DNA of 64,000 nucleotides from an uncultured Pseudodesulfovibrio sp. (GTDB lineage Bacteria; Desulfobacterota; Desulfovibrionia; Desulfovibrionales; Desulfovibrionaceae). The position numbers and the translations under genes were made by a program. The notes beneath the pieces are model-generated. The model did no database searches and had not been told where the DNA came from. It saw only the letters and a list, made by a program, of their open reading frames with translations. This document shows, one piece after another, positions 34,143-42,038 of the stretch (the stretch's first letter is position 1; the number at the start of each line of letters is the position of its first letter). The stretch covers positions 124,001-188,000 of the forward strand of contig NZ_OY760062.1 in NCBI RefSeq assembly GCF_963662885.1, written 5' to 3'.

Positions 34143-34424
34143 TTATAACTTCCCGGCCAGGGCTTGTTGGTAGGCTGGTGTCTGCGTTGCATCCATGTCG
34201 GGTTCGACGTTCTCGAAATCAAACATGACGTGCGGGTGTTCATCCCACATCATTGCGAAGGACTCGCGTATCGTTTCCCTGAGCGTTTCAAGTTCACCGT
34301 CTTCCCATTCGTCGGTTGCAAACAACCAGTCACCATCAGCGTTGATCTCGGCACTCTCGCCGCCAATCCCCACCGAGGAGTCTCCATCGGTCCAGACGAA
34401 TATGGTTTTGACTTCTTTGTTCAT
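34143..34424 (-). CDS. Acidic phage protein, 93 aa
   Basis: Starts MNKEVKTIFVWTDGDSSVGIGGESAE and is strongly acidic (many Asp and Glu), with alternating beta and helix patterns. AGAGGTG supports the ATG at 34424. Not recognised. Small acidic proteins of leftward operons are sometimes anti-restriction or DNA-mimic proteins, but there is no direct evidence for that here. Confidence 0.6.
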   Translation of the reverse strand: MNKEVKTIFVWTDGDSSVGIGGESAEINADGDWLFATDEWEDGELETLRETIRESFAMMWDEHPHVMFDFENVEPDMDATQTPAYQQALAGKL

Positions 34425-34443
34425 CTCGTCACCTCTTTGCGGA

Positions 34444-34803
34444 TTAGTTGTCTCTTTTGAACTCATGCTCAAACGCCACATCCAAAAATGGATGACAGTC
34501 TATGCGCCGAGTCGTGGCGTAGCGTTCAAGGTTCCTCATCTGCCCGATCAGTTCAGGGATGGAGTTGTGGGGAACGTGAAAGGCTTTGATGTAGTCCCTT
34601 CCTCGGTACTCACCGATCAAGATGGCGTAGCTCTTTCCCCTGTTGTGAACGTCTACATGCAAGTCGGTTCGTTCACGGATAACTTGCTCTGTATCCATTA
34701 TGCGCTTGCTGAGTCTGGTGACTCTGGCAGTGTCCTCGATAGATTGGACATCGTATGTCCTGACTATGCGGAACAATGTTTGGAACCATTGAATTATTTT
34801 CAT
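34444..34803 (-). CDS. Phage protein, 119 aa, unknown
   Basis: Starts MKIIQWFQTLFRIVRTYDVQ, then a basic helical region and a mixed strand region (SYAILIGEYRGRDYIKAFHV). GGGAG lies 8 bases before the ATG at 34803. Not recognised. Confidence 0.6.
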   Translation of the reverse strand: MKIIQWFQTLFRIVRTYDVQSIEDTARVTRLSKRIMDTEQVIRERTDLHVDVHNRGKSYAILIGEYRGRDYIKAFHVPHNSIPELIGQMRNLERYATTRRIDCHPFLDVAFEHEFKRDN

Positions 34804-34823
34804 GTGGTCAACTCCCTGCTGAT

Positions 34824-35015
34824 TCAAATATTTTTGTAGACCTTGGCGGCCTTAAGTCCGTTCCTGTACGGAAAACGATTCCGCGCAATGCCGAGAGCCT
34901 GCTTTGCCCCTCGCTCGGTCCTGAACCGCTTCGCGCTATCCTTGACCAGGGTGCGGCCAGGGTCGCCGCTCCAGGGGGCCAGCCAGCAACCTGGGGAAAT
35001 CTCGACTATCCACAT
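34824..35015 (-). CDS. Small basic phage protein, 63 aa
   Basis: Starts MWIVEISPGCWLAPWSGDPGRT and ends with a Lys/Arg-rich tail. It resembles small phage proteins of the pattern W-x-PW-x-GDPGRTL that are annotated without function. AAGGA precedes the ATG, just 3 bases after the HNH gene stop. Confidence 0.6.
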   Translation of the reverse strand: MWIVEISPGCWLAPWSGDPGRTLVKDSAKRFRTERGAKQALGIARNRFPYRNGLKAAKVYKNI

Positions 35016-35018
35016 TGG

Positions 35019-36059
35019 TCAATCCTTGTCGTTGAATTTTGAATTTTGCGGCACCTGATACAGGCCACGGTCAACGCGCACCAGTTTCCCGCGCTGCACC
35101 GCGAAGGCCAGGGCCATGGATATGCCGAGCTTGACCGCCTTGTAGCCTTCGACTTCTGGCCAGCCAGCCCTTTGAATCTGGTGTGCGGAGAACGCCCCAA
35201 TGCCAGCCCCGGAGAGTGCCTGGGCTGTTTCAAGGACCTTGTCCATGACCTCGCCGGGGGTATTGTACCCATGGACTTTACGCTCGACTCTGCGCACTTT
35301 CGTGCTGAGCTTGGCGAGGGCGGCAACAGACGGCTTCACGTCCTCGGGAGCCTCGGTGTAGCCAATGCGTGTCATCTCCAGGCTTTCGGCCCGAGAGAAC
35401 AGCCCGAGGTTGTCCAATGAGCAATTGGTCTTGTCGCCGTCCAAGAAACGGATCACATAGCCCTCGGGGACCGGACCGTTGGCCTGTTCCCACACCCACA
35501 CCTGCTTGTGCATGAACCGCGTCTTGGCTGTGGTGTAAGGGTTGGCTATGGGGACTTTGATTTCGACGAAACCGTCCCGATTAATCCGCTCCGTGTACAT
35601 CGGCAGGGTGTTGGCCGGAATGCTTCCCTTCTTGAAATTTCCGCTATTCGGCTTCATCACGCCCTTGGTGCCTTTGTTCCAGACTTCCTGCCCCTTCTCG
35701 AACCGCCCGGTCCGGCCGGACTTGATGGAGTGATTCCGGGTGAAGCCGCGAATCTGGAGGATGTCCTTGGTGTCCTTGAAGCGCTCGTTGAAAGCCTCGG
35801 TGAGTTCTGCCAGGGACATGGACTTGTAGCCCTTGCGGATGAACTCGGCTTGCTCTTCCGTGAACAGCCGGTAGGTGCCCTTGGGGTTGCCCGGTGCCCA
35901 TCCGACGCACAGGCCGTGGTTCTTCAACGTGGCGCGGATCTGGCCCTTGGTCTTGTCCAGGCCAAAGCGTCCATTGAAGAGGTCCGTCAGTTCCGGCAGG
36001 CGGTTGGTTTTGTACCCTTCGCGCAGGAACTCGATCTGGTCAGGCGTATACCGGAACAT
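35019..36059 (-). CDS. HNH-type endonuclease homologue with duplicated N-terminal repeat
   Basis: Two similar 45-residue modules (YTPDQIEFLREGYKTN and FTEEQAEFIRKGYKSM) form a DNA-binding region in the first 115 residues. An HNH_3-like core follows (FMHKQVWVWEQANGPVPEGY and DGDKTNCSLDNLGLFSRAE). The canonical His before the DGD motif is replaced (RFLDGD), so cleavage activity is doubtful. The last 80 residues look like a winged-helix domain ending in YQVPQ. It may be a degenerate homing-type nuclease serving as a regulator. 346 aa. Confidence 0.75.
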   Translation of the reverse strand: MFRYTPDQIEFLREGYKTNRLPELTDLFNGRFGLDKTKGQIRATLKNHGLCVGWAPGNPKGTYRLFTEEQAEFIRKGYKSMSLAELTEAFNERFKDTKDILQIRGFTRNHSIKSGRTGRFEKGQEVWNKGTKGVMKPNSGNFKKGSIPANTLPMYTERINRDGFVEIKVPIANPYTTAKTRFMHKQVWVWEQANGPVPEGYVIRFLDGDKTNCSLDNLGLFSRAESLEMTRIGYTEAPEDVKPSVAALAKLSTKVRRVERKVHGYNTPGEVMDKVLETAQALSGAGIGAFSAHQIQRAGWPEVEGYKAVKLGISMALAFAVQRGKLVRVDRGLYQVPQNSKFNDKD

Positions 36060-36062
36060 GGT

Positions 36063-36305
36063 CTAGTCCTGGTCGATGGCCAGCATGGCCGGAGCCTTCA
36101 TGTTTCCGCCGATGGAATTGGACGCCGCGATCTGCGCCTTGAGGACAACACCGGCATTTGCGATGATTTCCTTGGCGACGTTGGTCACCGCCGTGGAGCG
36201 GTTGATTTCTTCCTGTAACTTCTCGCCGGCCAGTTCTTCGTCGCCCAGACGCTCAAGCTGCGCGAACAGGTGGTCGTTCAGATCGGTGAGCTTGTTCTTT
36301 GCCAT
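36063..36305 (-). CDS. Conserved small phage protein, 80 aa
   Basis: MAKNKLTDLNDHLFAQLERLGDEELAGEKLQEEINRSTAVTNVAKEI... is a recognisable conserved prophage protein of unknown function, largely helical. It is 4 bases from the HNH gene and has GGAGG before its ATG. A dyad agttcgaact (36340-36349) lies in the 77-base gap upstream. Confidence 0.7.
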   Translation of the reverse strand: MAKNKLTDLNDHLFAQLERLGDEELAGEKLQEEINRSTAVTNVAKEIIANAGVVLKAQIAASNSIGGNMKAPAMLAIDQD

Positions 36306-36382
36306 TGCATCCTCCTTGAACTTGTAAGTAATCCTGAACAGTTCGAACTATTCGATATTCCCGAAGAGTTGCCGTAAAACTA

Positions 36383-36673
36383 TCAAATCTCTTCGATTTC
36401 GAAGCGGTTGACGGTGATGTCGTATCCGTCGACCTGGACATCCCCCAGGTCGATCAGGGCGAACAGATTGTTGTAGTCAGAATCGAGTTCGCCCTTGATC
36501 TGTTCGAAAACACGGCGCTGGATGTAAACAGGCTCGACGATTTCCGCCCGGATGATGCCCAGGTCGATGATGACGCGCACGGTTTCGTCCATCCGCGATT
36601 CTTCGGCAGCCTCACGGGCGGCGACGGCCTCGTCTTCGCTGGGACATCCGGGAAGTGTTCCTCTAGTCATCAT
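36383..36673 (-). CDS. Phage protein, 96 aa, unknown
   Basis: Acidic protein starting MMTRGTLPGCPSEDEAVAARE and ending VQVDGYDITVNRFEIEEI. GGAGGG lies 7 bases before the tandem ATGs at 36673-36668. It overlaps the end of the next gene upstream by 11 bases. Not recognised. Confidence 0.6.
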   Translation of the reverse strand: MMTRGTLPGCPSEDEAVAAREAAEESRMDETVRVIIDLGIIRAEIVEPVYIQRRVFEQIKGELDSDYNNLFALIDLGDVQVDGYDITVNRFEIEEI

Positions 36674-36986
36674 CGCCTGACCCTCCATTCTCTTGAACAA
36701 TTCTGAACCCAGGCAGGAGGATCAGCCCCTGGACTGGCTCTGTCTTGGTGATGGTTTGTTCCAGCAGAACGCGCATAGCGCAGTGAGAAGCGTATCCGTC
36801 AGCACGTCTCGGAATGAGTATGTTGAGGATGTCCATGGCGAGTTGATTACCGTCGCCTTTGTATTGATCGTAGTTGCCCTGCAGATGAGCGATTTGGATA
36901 GGGCATGCCTGCTGGCCGAGCACACATATGGCGCAATTCTCGGCCTCCCACATCGCACCTTCGGTTCCGTTGCTGAAATATGCCAT
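36663..36986 (-). CDS. Phage protein, 107 aa, Cys-containing
   Basis: Starts MAYFSNGTEGAMWEAENCAICVLGQQACPIQ, with a possible metal site (CAIC...C), and a helical middle. AAGGA is 9 bases before the ATG. Similar small phage proteins beginning YFSNGTEG are known to me only as uncharacterised. Confidence 0.65.
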   Translation of the reverse strand: MAYFSNGTEGAMWEAENCAICVLGQQACPIQIAHLQGNYDQYKGDGNQLAMDILNILIPRRADGYASHCAMRVLLEQTITKTEPVQGLILLPGFRIVQENGGSGDDD

Positions 36987-36999
36987 TGTCCACGTTCCT

Positions 37000-37110
37000 T
37001 TAAAACAGCGACCAGGCTGCCGATAAAATGTCATACGCTCCGATAGCCAGGGCGCAGGTTCCGAACAGACACCAGATGAGCACGGGCAGAATTTTGATGA
37101 AACCCTTCAT
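37000..37110 (-). CDS. 36-residue single-helix membrane protein
   Basis: MKGFIKILPVLIWCLFGTCALAIGAYDILSAAWSLF by translation: nearly all hydrophobic, one helix. GGGAGG lies 7 bases before the ATG. Too short to recognise; it fits the gap exactly between its neighbours. Confidence 0.5.
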   Translation of the reverse strand: MKGFIKILPVLIWCLFGTCALAIGAYDILSAAWSLF

Positions 37111-37139
37111 TCTAAACCTCCCTCTCATACTCTTGCAGC

Positions 37140-37259
37140 CTACGCCGCAGTATCCGACTCTTCTTCCTCAGCCATCAGCATGTGGAGCCATTCAGCCCAC
37201 AGGCCGCGCAATTCGGCGTTTTCAGACAGGGCGCCTGCGAGTATCTGTTCTTTGGTCAT
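37140..37259 (-). CDS. 39-residue acidic protein
   Basis: Starts MTKEQILAGALSENAELRGLW and ends with a Glu-rich tail (AEEEESDTAA). GGAGG precedes the ATG at good spacing. Unknown; its neighbours and ribosome binding site argue that it is real. Confidence 0.5.
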   Translation of the reverse strand: MTKEQILAGALSENAELRGLWAEWLHMLMAEEEESDTAA

Positions 37260-37270
37260 GTTCGTGCCTC

Positions 37271-37723
37271 CTATGCGGCTACGAGGTTCTGAAAATCCAG
37301 GGCGACCGCTTCTCCTTCGTTCATGGCCTGGGCGTCTTCGATCTCGGGGTCGAAGTGCTGGTAGAGAGTGAAGAGCATGCCTTCGAGCTCTTGGAACTCA
37401 CGGCGCACGCATACGGCCTTGGCCGGGATTGCGGCGACCTGGTCGGCAACCAGAGTCATGCCGATGTTGACGAAGGCACTGTATGAGTGCGTCTCTTCAT
37501 CCTTCTCCCAGGCCCGGTAAAGGTTGTCGGCGCACTGGATGAAATAGCGGTGGTCGGCTGCGGTGAAGTCTGGGAAGGCACCCAGCATGGCCGTGCATCT
37601 GGTTTCGATCCTGGACAGTGATTTCCTGGTCTTGGATTCCAGGCCGGACTGTGCGGCCAGGCCGCGCACCAGTTCGCGCACGCTGTGCAGGGTGAGGTAT
37701 TGCCTACGCTGCTTTCTGGTCAT
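37271..37723 (-). CDS. Phage protein, 150 aa, helical
   Basis: Starts MTRKQRRQYLTLHSVRELVRGLA and is helical throughout, with a basic N-terminus and an acidic C-terminus. Not recognised. AAGGA precedes the ATG. It ends 11 bases before the 39-residue gene. Confidence 0.6.
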   Translation of the reverse strand: MTRKQRRQYLTLHSVRELVRGLAAQSGLESKTRKSLSRIETRCTAMLGAFPDFTAADHRYFIQCADNLYRAWEKDEETHSYSAFVNIGMTLVADQVAAIPAKAVCVRREFQELEGMLFTLYQHFDPEIEDAQAMNEGEAVALDFQNLVAA

Positions 37724-37775
37724 CTTGGTCTTCCTTCATTCCTGCTTGTGTTTTGCTTCGCAGCCTTTCGTTGGA

Positions 37776-37798
37776 GCGCGAGTTCTCCACTCTCGCGC
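37776..37798 (-). other. 7-bp GC-rich hairpin in the leftward operon
   Basis: gcgcgag/ctcgcgc with a 9-base loop in the 88-base gap between two early genes. No U tract on either strand. Confidence 0.45.
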
Positions 37799-37811
37799 CC
37801 CATGCGGAGGA

Positions 37812-38198
37812 CTACGCGGCCTCTTCTTCGAAGGGCAGCTCCAGGGTGCGCTCGTCATGCGTCATGGGGCGGCTCTTGATCACCTCGCCGGTGTCCAGGC
37901 GGTTGACGGTCACGGTCCCTTTGGAGAAGTTCTGGACTTCACAGCACTGGATGTCGCGAAGGTCCCATCCCTGGCGGTAGGTGTTCGATTCACGCCGAAT
38001 CTCACCCTGTACGGTTTCGATGCGGGACTTGTAGTCGGAGGCCACGGCCTTCTTTTCGTCCTCAAGTTCCTCGAGTTTTGCCTGGTTATCGGCCATTGAT
38101 TCCGCCAGCTCGCGTTTTTCTTCGGTCGTCAGCTGGTGCTTGAGCCGCATCTTTATATGGCGTTCCTTGATCATGGGGTTGGTCGCGTCGGTGGTCAT
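37812..38198 (-). CDS. Coiled-coil phage protein, 128 aa
   Basis: Starts MTTDATNPMIKERHIKMRLKHQL; residues about 25-75 are a charged coiled coil, followed by a beta-rich region (CCEVQNFSKGTVTVNRLDTGEVIKSRPM). GGAG supports the ATG at 38198. It lies directly after the recombination genes, so a role in DNA metabolism is plausible but unproven. Confidence 0.65.
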   Translation of the reverse strand: MTTDATNPMIKERHIKMRLKHQLTTEEKRELAESMADNQAKLEELEDEKKAVASDYKSRIETVQGEIRRESNTYRQGWDLRDIQCCEVQNFSKGTVTVNRLDTGEVIKSRPMTHDERTLELPFEEEAA

Positions 38199-38215
38199 TG
38201 TTTTGTCTCCTTTTT

Positions 38216-38260
38216 GCGGGCCGGGGTTAGGACTGCCGTGGGAATGGCTCCCCGGCCCGC
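38216..38260 (-). other. 11-bp GC-rich hairpin before the 38198 gene
   Basis: gcgggccgggg pairs with ccccggcccgc across a 23-base loop. On the minus strand it is followed by AAAAAGGAGAC, the ribosome binding site of the downstream gene, so it could control that gene or mark a processing site. Confidence 0.6.
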
Positions 38261-38275
38261 GGTTACAGGGCGTTG

Positions 38276-39364
38276 TTATGCGGTCGGGAAGACGTCGGCC
38301 GGGTCGGATCCGCTGGCCAACTGGCTGTAAGCCCCGAGCAGGGCAGCGCGGTCGCGGGTTGTCCATTGGCCATAGCCCTTGCCGACGAGCCGTTCGGCAT
38401 CGGCCTGCTGGGCACCGAAGGATTGCAGATAGGACAGGCACTTCTTCTTTTTCTCGGCGGCGCTGGCGACCTTATAGGCTTCCAGGTCTTCACCGGAGAG
38501 GACGAACTCGGCCACGGCGATTTCGTCGGTGGGGTTGATGTTTGCGCCTTGTCCTTCGGCAGGCTGTTCCTGTTGTTCGGCCGGGGCTTCGTACTGGGGC
38601 GCGGAGTCGCCGAAGAAGGCGGCCTCAGGGTCTTCGGGCTGCTGGACAGGGCGGCGGATAGTCTGCGGCTGTTCCTGGCGTACAGGCTCGGCGTCGATTG
38701 CCGCAGGCATATCTTGGTTCATGTTGACGACTCGGGCATTGGCAATGCGCTCGGCCTCGTCATCCTCGTAGATGCCGGAGAATCCGAAGGCGATGCGGGC
38801 ACCCTGAATCAGAGCCTTGTGCCGCAAGAACCGGCTGGTGTGAGTCTGCCAGGGGCCTTCGATCTTTCCGTACTGCCCTTTGAACGCAGGACGGTAACAC
38901 TCAGCCAAGTATTCGCGCACCTTGATCGGCCTGGTTCTGTCTTTGCGGTAGATCACGACTTCGATCCAGGAAGGGCAGGGCTTGGCGTCATCGTCAACCT
39001 GCACGATGTCTTCGGAGTAGTTGAACTCAAGCCCGTCATACTCCGGGTGTTCGTTCATGATCCTGGTCCAGCCGTCCACGCCGACGATGGGAACGATTCC
39101 TTTACCCTTGTCGGGGAATGCGTAGATCTCCTTTGTGAAGGGGTTGAGTCCGTACTGGTCGGCCACGATGAGCAGGGCGGCCATCTGTTCGTTGGACACT
39201 TCCGCAGGGGGCTCGTTGCGCTTGCTCGGGAGCTTGAAACAAGTGGCCTTGAGGATGCTGGTTAACTGTCCCTGGTCAACCCCGAACTTGGTAGCGAATT
39301 TGGCGATCAGTGCGCCCTTGCTACCATTGCCGTTGGAGGGAACGAGAGATTGGTTGGCGGTCAT
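38276..39364 (-). CDS. bet: Phage recombination protein Bet (RecT family)
   Basis: Bet/RecT proteins bind and anneal single strands during phage recombination. The N-terminal 200 residues match the family: LIVADQYGLNPFTKEIYAFPDKGKGIVPIVGVDGWTRIMNEHPEYDG and the later FKGQYGKIEGPWQTHTSRFLRHKALIQGARIAFGFSGIYEDDEA. The C-terminal part is a Gln/Pro-rich linker and a small helical end. At 362 residues it is longer than lambda Bet (261). It forms a set with DUF1351 and the YqaJ exonuclease. Confidence 0.93.
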   Translation of the reverse strand: MTANQSLVPSNGNGSKGALIAKFATKFGVDQGQLTSILKATCFKLPSKRNEPPAEVSNEQMAALLIVADQYGLNPFTKEIYAFPDKGKGIVPIVGVDGWTRIMNEHPEYDGLEFNYSEDIVQVDDDAKPCPSWIEVVIYRKDRTRPIKVREYLAECYRPAFKGQYGKIEGPWQTHTSRFLRHKALIQGARIAFGFSGIYEDDEAERIANARVVNMNQDMPAAIDAEPVRQEQPQTIRRPVQQPEDPEAAFFGDSAPQYEAPAEQQEQPAEGQGANINPTDEIAVAEFVLSGEDLEAYKVASAAEKKKKCLSYLQSFGAQQADAERLVGKGYGQWTTRDRAALLGAYSQLASGSDPADVFPTA

Positions 39365-39376
39365 GAGTGTTCTCCT

Positions 39377-40288
39377 TTACGCGGCCTGCCGGTCTTCGAC
39401 GCGGCCGTACTTGATGCCGTTGGCGTTCATAAAATTGCCCAATGCGGTCAGTTGGTCGCCGGTGGCCCACACACGAAACTCCACGCAGTGGGTGACTGGC
39501 TCGGGCTGGGTCTGGGGCGCAGCGGCGGGCGCGGACTGCCGGGGCGGTTCCGGTTGGGCGGGCGGTTCGGGCGCGGCCTGAGCGGCTGCTTCTCTCCGGG
39601 CCTTTTCCTCGGCTTCAGCAGCAGCCTTGGCTTCTTCGCGCTGCTTGCGGTACGCCTCCTGCTTGGCTGCCGCGTCCTTGAGGGCCTTGTCTTCGGCCAG
39701 GGCCGCAGCGACATTGAACCCCTTGAGGTACACGCGGATGACCTGGTCTTCGTGTTCGGTATTCAGGTCGTAGATGAGGTTCAGTTCTTCCTCGACTTTC
39801 TTGAGGAAGTCGGTGATTTCCTGTTCAATCTGGGCCATGGAGTAGGTGACGTTCAGCCACCGCTGGTCAAAGACGTTCGCCAGCGTGACCATGGACTTCA
39901 CGTCGGATTCCTGGACGTCCCACACGGCCTGAATAGTCTGTTGCTTCTCGGTGCGCTTGCGCTCCTCGTAGCCCTTGACCTGGGAGTCGATGGCCAGAAC
40001 CGGCTGTTCTACCAGAGCAATGAGCTCTTTGATCCTGGTTTCGAAGGAGTCGTAGGGCTCCAGGCACCGGCGCTTGATTTCCAGTTTCTTGTCGTTCAGG
40101 GCCTTCTTGAACTTGTTCAGGGTGGCCCGGTCCTTCTTGGCGTCCTGGATGGAGTCGTCAGTGTAGGCGAGGCCCTGGTACTTCTCGAGCCGGTTTGTCA
40201 GTTCGCCCTTGAGCTCGTCGAAGTTGAAGTCGATGGACTTCACGAATCCGTCCTCTGCCGGGCTGATAATCTTCAGTTCCATGGTCAT
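39377..40288 (-). CDS. DUF1351 phage protein
   Basis: 303 residues with the DUF1351 pattern: early FNFDELKGELTNRLEKYQGLAYTDDSIQDAKKDRATLNKFKKAL, a coiled-coil centre (RIKELIALVEQPVLAIDSQVKGYEE) and an Ala/Glu/Pro-rich linker from about 205 to 265. This family usually sits between bet/recT and the exonuclease and may bridge them; its function is not established. Spacing to both neighbours is 12 bases. Confidence 0.88.
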   Translation of the reverse strand: MTMELKIISPAEDGFVKSIDFNFDELKGELTNRLEKYQGLAYTDDSIQDAKKDRATLNKFKKALNDKKLEIKRRCLEPYDSFETRIKELIALVEQPVLAIDSQVKGYEERKRTEKQQTIQAVWDVQESDVKSMVTLANVFDQRWLNVTYSMAQIEQEITDFLKKVEEELNLIYDLNTEHEDQVIRVYLKGFNVAAALAEDKALKDAAAKQEAYRKQREEAKAAAEAEEKARREAAAQAAPEPPAQPEPPRQSAPAAAPQTQPEPVTHCVEFRVWATGDQLTALGNFMNANGIKYGRVEDRQAA

Positions 40289-40300
40289 GGGGTGTCCTCC

Positions 40301-40936
40301 TTAAATTTCAGGCAGGATCAAGTCCGGCCGCTTGTCGGCTTCGACGTCGCGCCAAAAGGCGAGCTCTCTTTCAACCAGATAGGTGATGCTTGCTTCGTGG
40401 TCGGCGCGTTCGAAAAAGTAGGTTTTTTCAGAGACGAACAATCCGTCCCAATTACTGACGAACCGGGCCTTCAGGACTCCGAAGTCGGCTTCGGTCACGT
40501 ACATGTTGTGAAGCACCTGAATGTAGTAGTGCTGCGGGACGACGCCGTTCCACTTGTCCCGGTCCGCCCGGCTGTTGATGAACGCGGCCTTGATCTCAAG
40601 TATCCCAAATCGTCCGGTTTCAATCTCCGTCAATTCGCCGTCCAGCGAGGCCCGCAGTTGCGGATACAGACCGTTGGCCTTGGAGAGGTTTGCATCGTGC
40701 CTGACCTCGTATTGCGGGTAGTCGAGAGCGAACATGGCCCGGATCAGGGGTTCGGCCGCCACGCCATACTGCACGTAGGCGTTGTCGGACATGTCCTGGT
40801 CTTCGCGGCGCCCGGTCTTCTCTTCCCAGAGTTCCACGTTGCTCTTCCAGGGACTCAGGCCCAGGACGGCGGCTGCATCGCTTCCGCCTATGCCCAGCTT
40901 GCGCTCGGCCAGCCATTGTTCGCGGGTCATGGTCAT
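40301..40936 (-). CDS. YqaJ-type phage exonuclease (lambda Exo family)
   Basis: A 5'-3' double-strand exonuclease that makes the single strands used by Bet. The first residues (REQWLAERKLGIGGSDAAAVLGLSPWKSNVELWEEKTGR) are the YqaJ signature. Downstream are the metal-binding residues of the PD-(D/E)XK core: ASLDGEL and ILEIKAAF (the E-x-K). At 211 residues it is normal length. The ATG has GGTAGGGCC-type weak Shine-Dalgarno. Confidence 0.92.
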   Translation of the reverse strand: MTMTREQWLAERKLGIGGSDAAAVLGLSPWKSNVELWEEKTGRREDQDMSDNAYVQYGVAAEPLIRAMFALDYPQYEVRHDANLSKANGLYPQLRASLDGELTEIETGRFGILEIKAAFINSRADRDKWNGVVPQHYYIQVLHNMYVTEADFGVLKARFVSNWDGLFVSEKTYFFERADHEASITYLVERELAFWRDVEADKRPDLILPEI

Positions 40937-40940
40937 GGCC

Positions 40941-41207
40941 CTACCCGCCGAACACGGCCGCAGCTGCGGCCAGAAGGATGACGAGCGTAGCGCCGACAGT
41001 GAACGCGGCCAGCCAATCGTTTCCGTCCTTGGCGGTCAGGCAGTGCATGCACACGTCGATTTCGACGCTGCCGTTGAACGTGGCCACGGTTTCCTGCTGG
41101 TAGCGGTCGCCTTGGGGGATGGTTTCGCCGCAGCGTTCGCAAACTGTGGTCCCGTCGCTGGTGCGCGGCCGCTTGTTTATGGTCTGAATCATGGTGTCCG
41201 TCGTCAT
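40941..41207 (-). CDS. Zinc-binding protein with a C-terminal membrane helix
   Basis: 88 residues: CERCGETI and CMHC form a zinc ribbon in the first 60 residues, and the C-terminus (FTVGATLVILLAAAAAVFGG) is a transmembrane helix. GAGGAC precedes the ATG. It ends 4 bases before the exonuclease. A tail-anchored cytoplasmic ribbon; function unknown. Confidence 0.65.
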   Translation of the reverse strand: MTTDTMIQTINKRPRTSDGTTVCERCGETIPQGDRYQQETVATFNGSVEIDVCMHCLTAKDGNDWLAAFTVGATLVILLAAAAAVFGG

Positions 41208-41387
41208 GGTCGTGTCCTCCGTTGTTGAAATTTCCCGGCGTTTCGGTCCCCAGGTCGCCGGTTACCTGGCATGTGAGGTCTGACAGTCTCCGGACCTGGC
41301 CCCGTTTCAACGATCTCCCGCCGACCACACGGTGGCCTGACAAGTCGGTGGTGGGTTTGGGATTGGTACGGCTATACTGGGAAATTC

Positions 41388-41669
41388 CTAGAGTCTGTCC
41401 AACTCGTACCAGTCGTTGCAGAGGCGGACGATCTCTTCAGCCGCGGCCCGCACCTCGTCGATCTTGGCCCGCTGGGTTGCCTCGTCCTCGCAGAGGTAGC
41501 CGATCCCTGCTTCTTCGATGAGCATGCCGATCTGCGCCAGGTTGTTGCTCTGCTGTTCATCTCTCCACTTGATGAAGTCGGACTCTTCGCTCTCGCGGTA
41601 GCCGGGGATGCTGACCGCCGAGCCTGCTGGACATGTGCCGTTGATAACTGCGAGATTGCTGGTAGCCAT
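41388..41669 (-). CDS. First gene of the leftward operon, 93 aa, unknown
   Basis: Starts MATSNLAVINGTCPAGSAVSIPGYRESEESDF and is helical and acidic towards the C-terminus. AGAGG supports the ATG at 41669. The frame stays open upstream to 41888, with an alternative ATG at 41792, but that part would be read through one arm of the inverted repeat. Position as the first gene after pL suggests a regulator or antiterminator, without sequence proof. Confidence 0.6.
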   Translation of the reverse strand: MATSNLAVINGTCPAGSAVSIPGYRESEESDFIKWRDEQQSNNLAQIGMLIEEAGIGYLCEDEATQRAKIDEVRAAAEEIVRLCNDWYELDRL

Positions 41670-41702
41670 GGTGCGTCCTCTCTTTTCCCTGTGTTGTTCA
41701 GC

Positions 41703-42038
41703 CGGATTGAAAAAAGGCGCGAGGCCGGGTAGTGACTCCATAGGCCACATGGGCATGCCCAGGGCCCAGACTACGTGAAGGAGGTCATTGACCATGGAAA
41801 CACTGCTTTCCGCCCTCATGAGTCTAAGGCAAGAGCGCCTTTGCGCGGGCAGGTCCCGGATGGAGTCCTCCGATAGGCCTGACGTCACCAGGCGGCGGAC
41901 CTCCTGCCGGGAACCCGCGCAAGGGTGGCCGGAGCAGGGGCGGGAGGCTTTGGCCTAGCCTACCCCTCTCTGTGCGGCGGCGTGGAGTGACGAACCGCGT
42001 CGCCGCATTGCCGATTCCCCGCGCCTTTTTTCAATCCG
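41703..42038. repeat. 19-bp perfect inverted repeat, arms 298 bp apart, in the pL leader
   Basis: cggattgaaaaaaggcgcg at 41703-41721 is the exact complement of cgcgccttttttcaatccg at 42020-42038; the match continues imperfectly on both sides (about 26 bp with 2 mismatches). Both arms lie in the leader transcribed from the leftward promoter, so the RNA could fold back on itself just before the first gene. Confidence 0.75.
41794..41958 (+). CDS. Possible 54-residue protein antisense to the pL leader
   Basis: The frame starts METLLSALMSLRQERLCAG and is highly basic in its second half. Its support is a strong AAGGAGGT 11 bases before the ATG. No promoter was identified and the composition is unusual (Arg, Cys, Ser), so it may be spurious. 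Confidence 0.3.
   Translation: METLLSALMSLRQERLCAGRSRMESSDRPDVTRRRTSCREPAQGWPEQGREALA

Noticed and set aside
40933..41343. 136-codon minus-strand frame over the 88-residue zinc-binding gene
   Set aside because: His/Arg-rich shadow of the real frame, which has GAGGAC before its ATG and a CxxC ribbon plus membrane helix.
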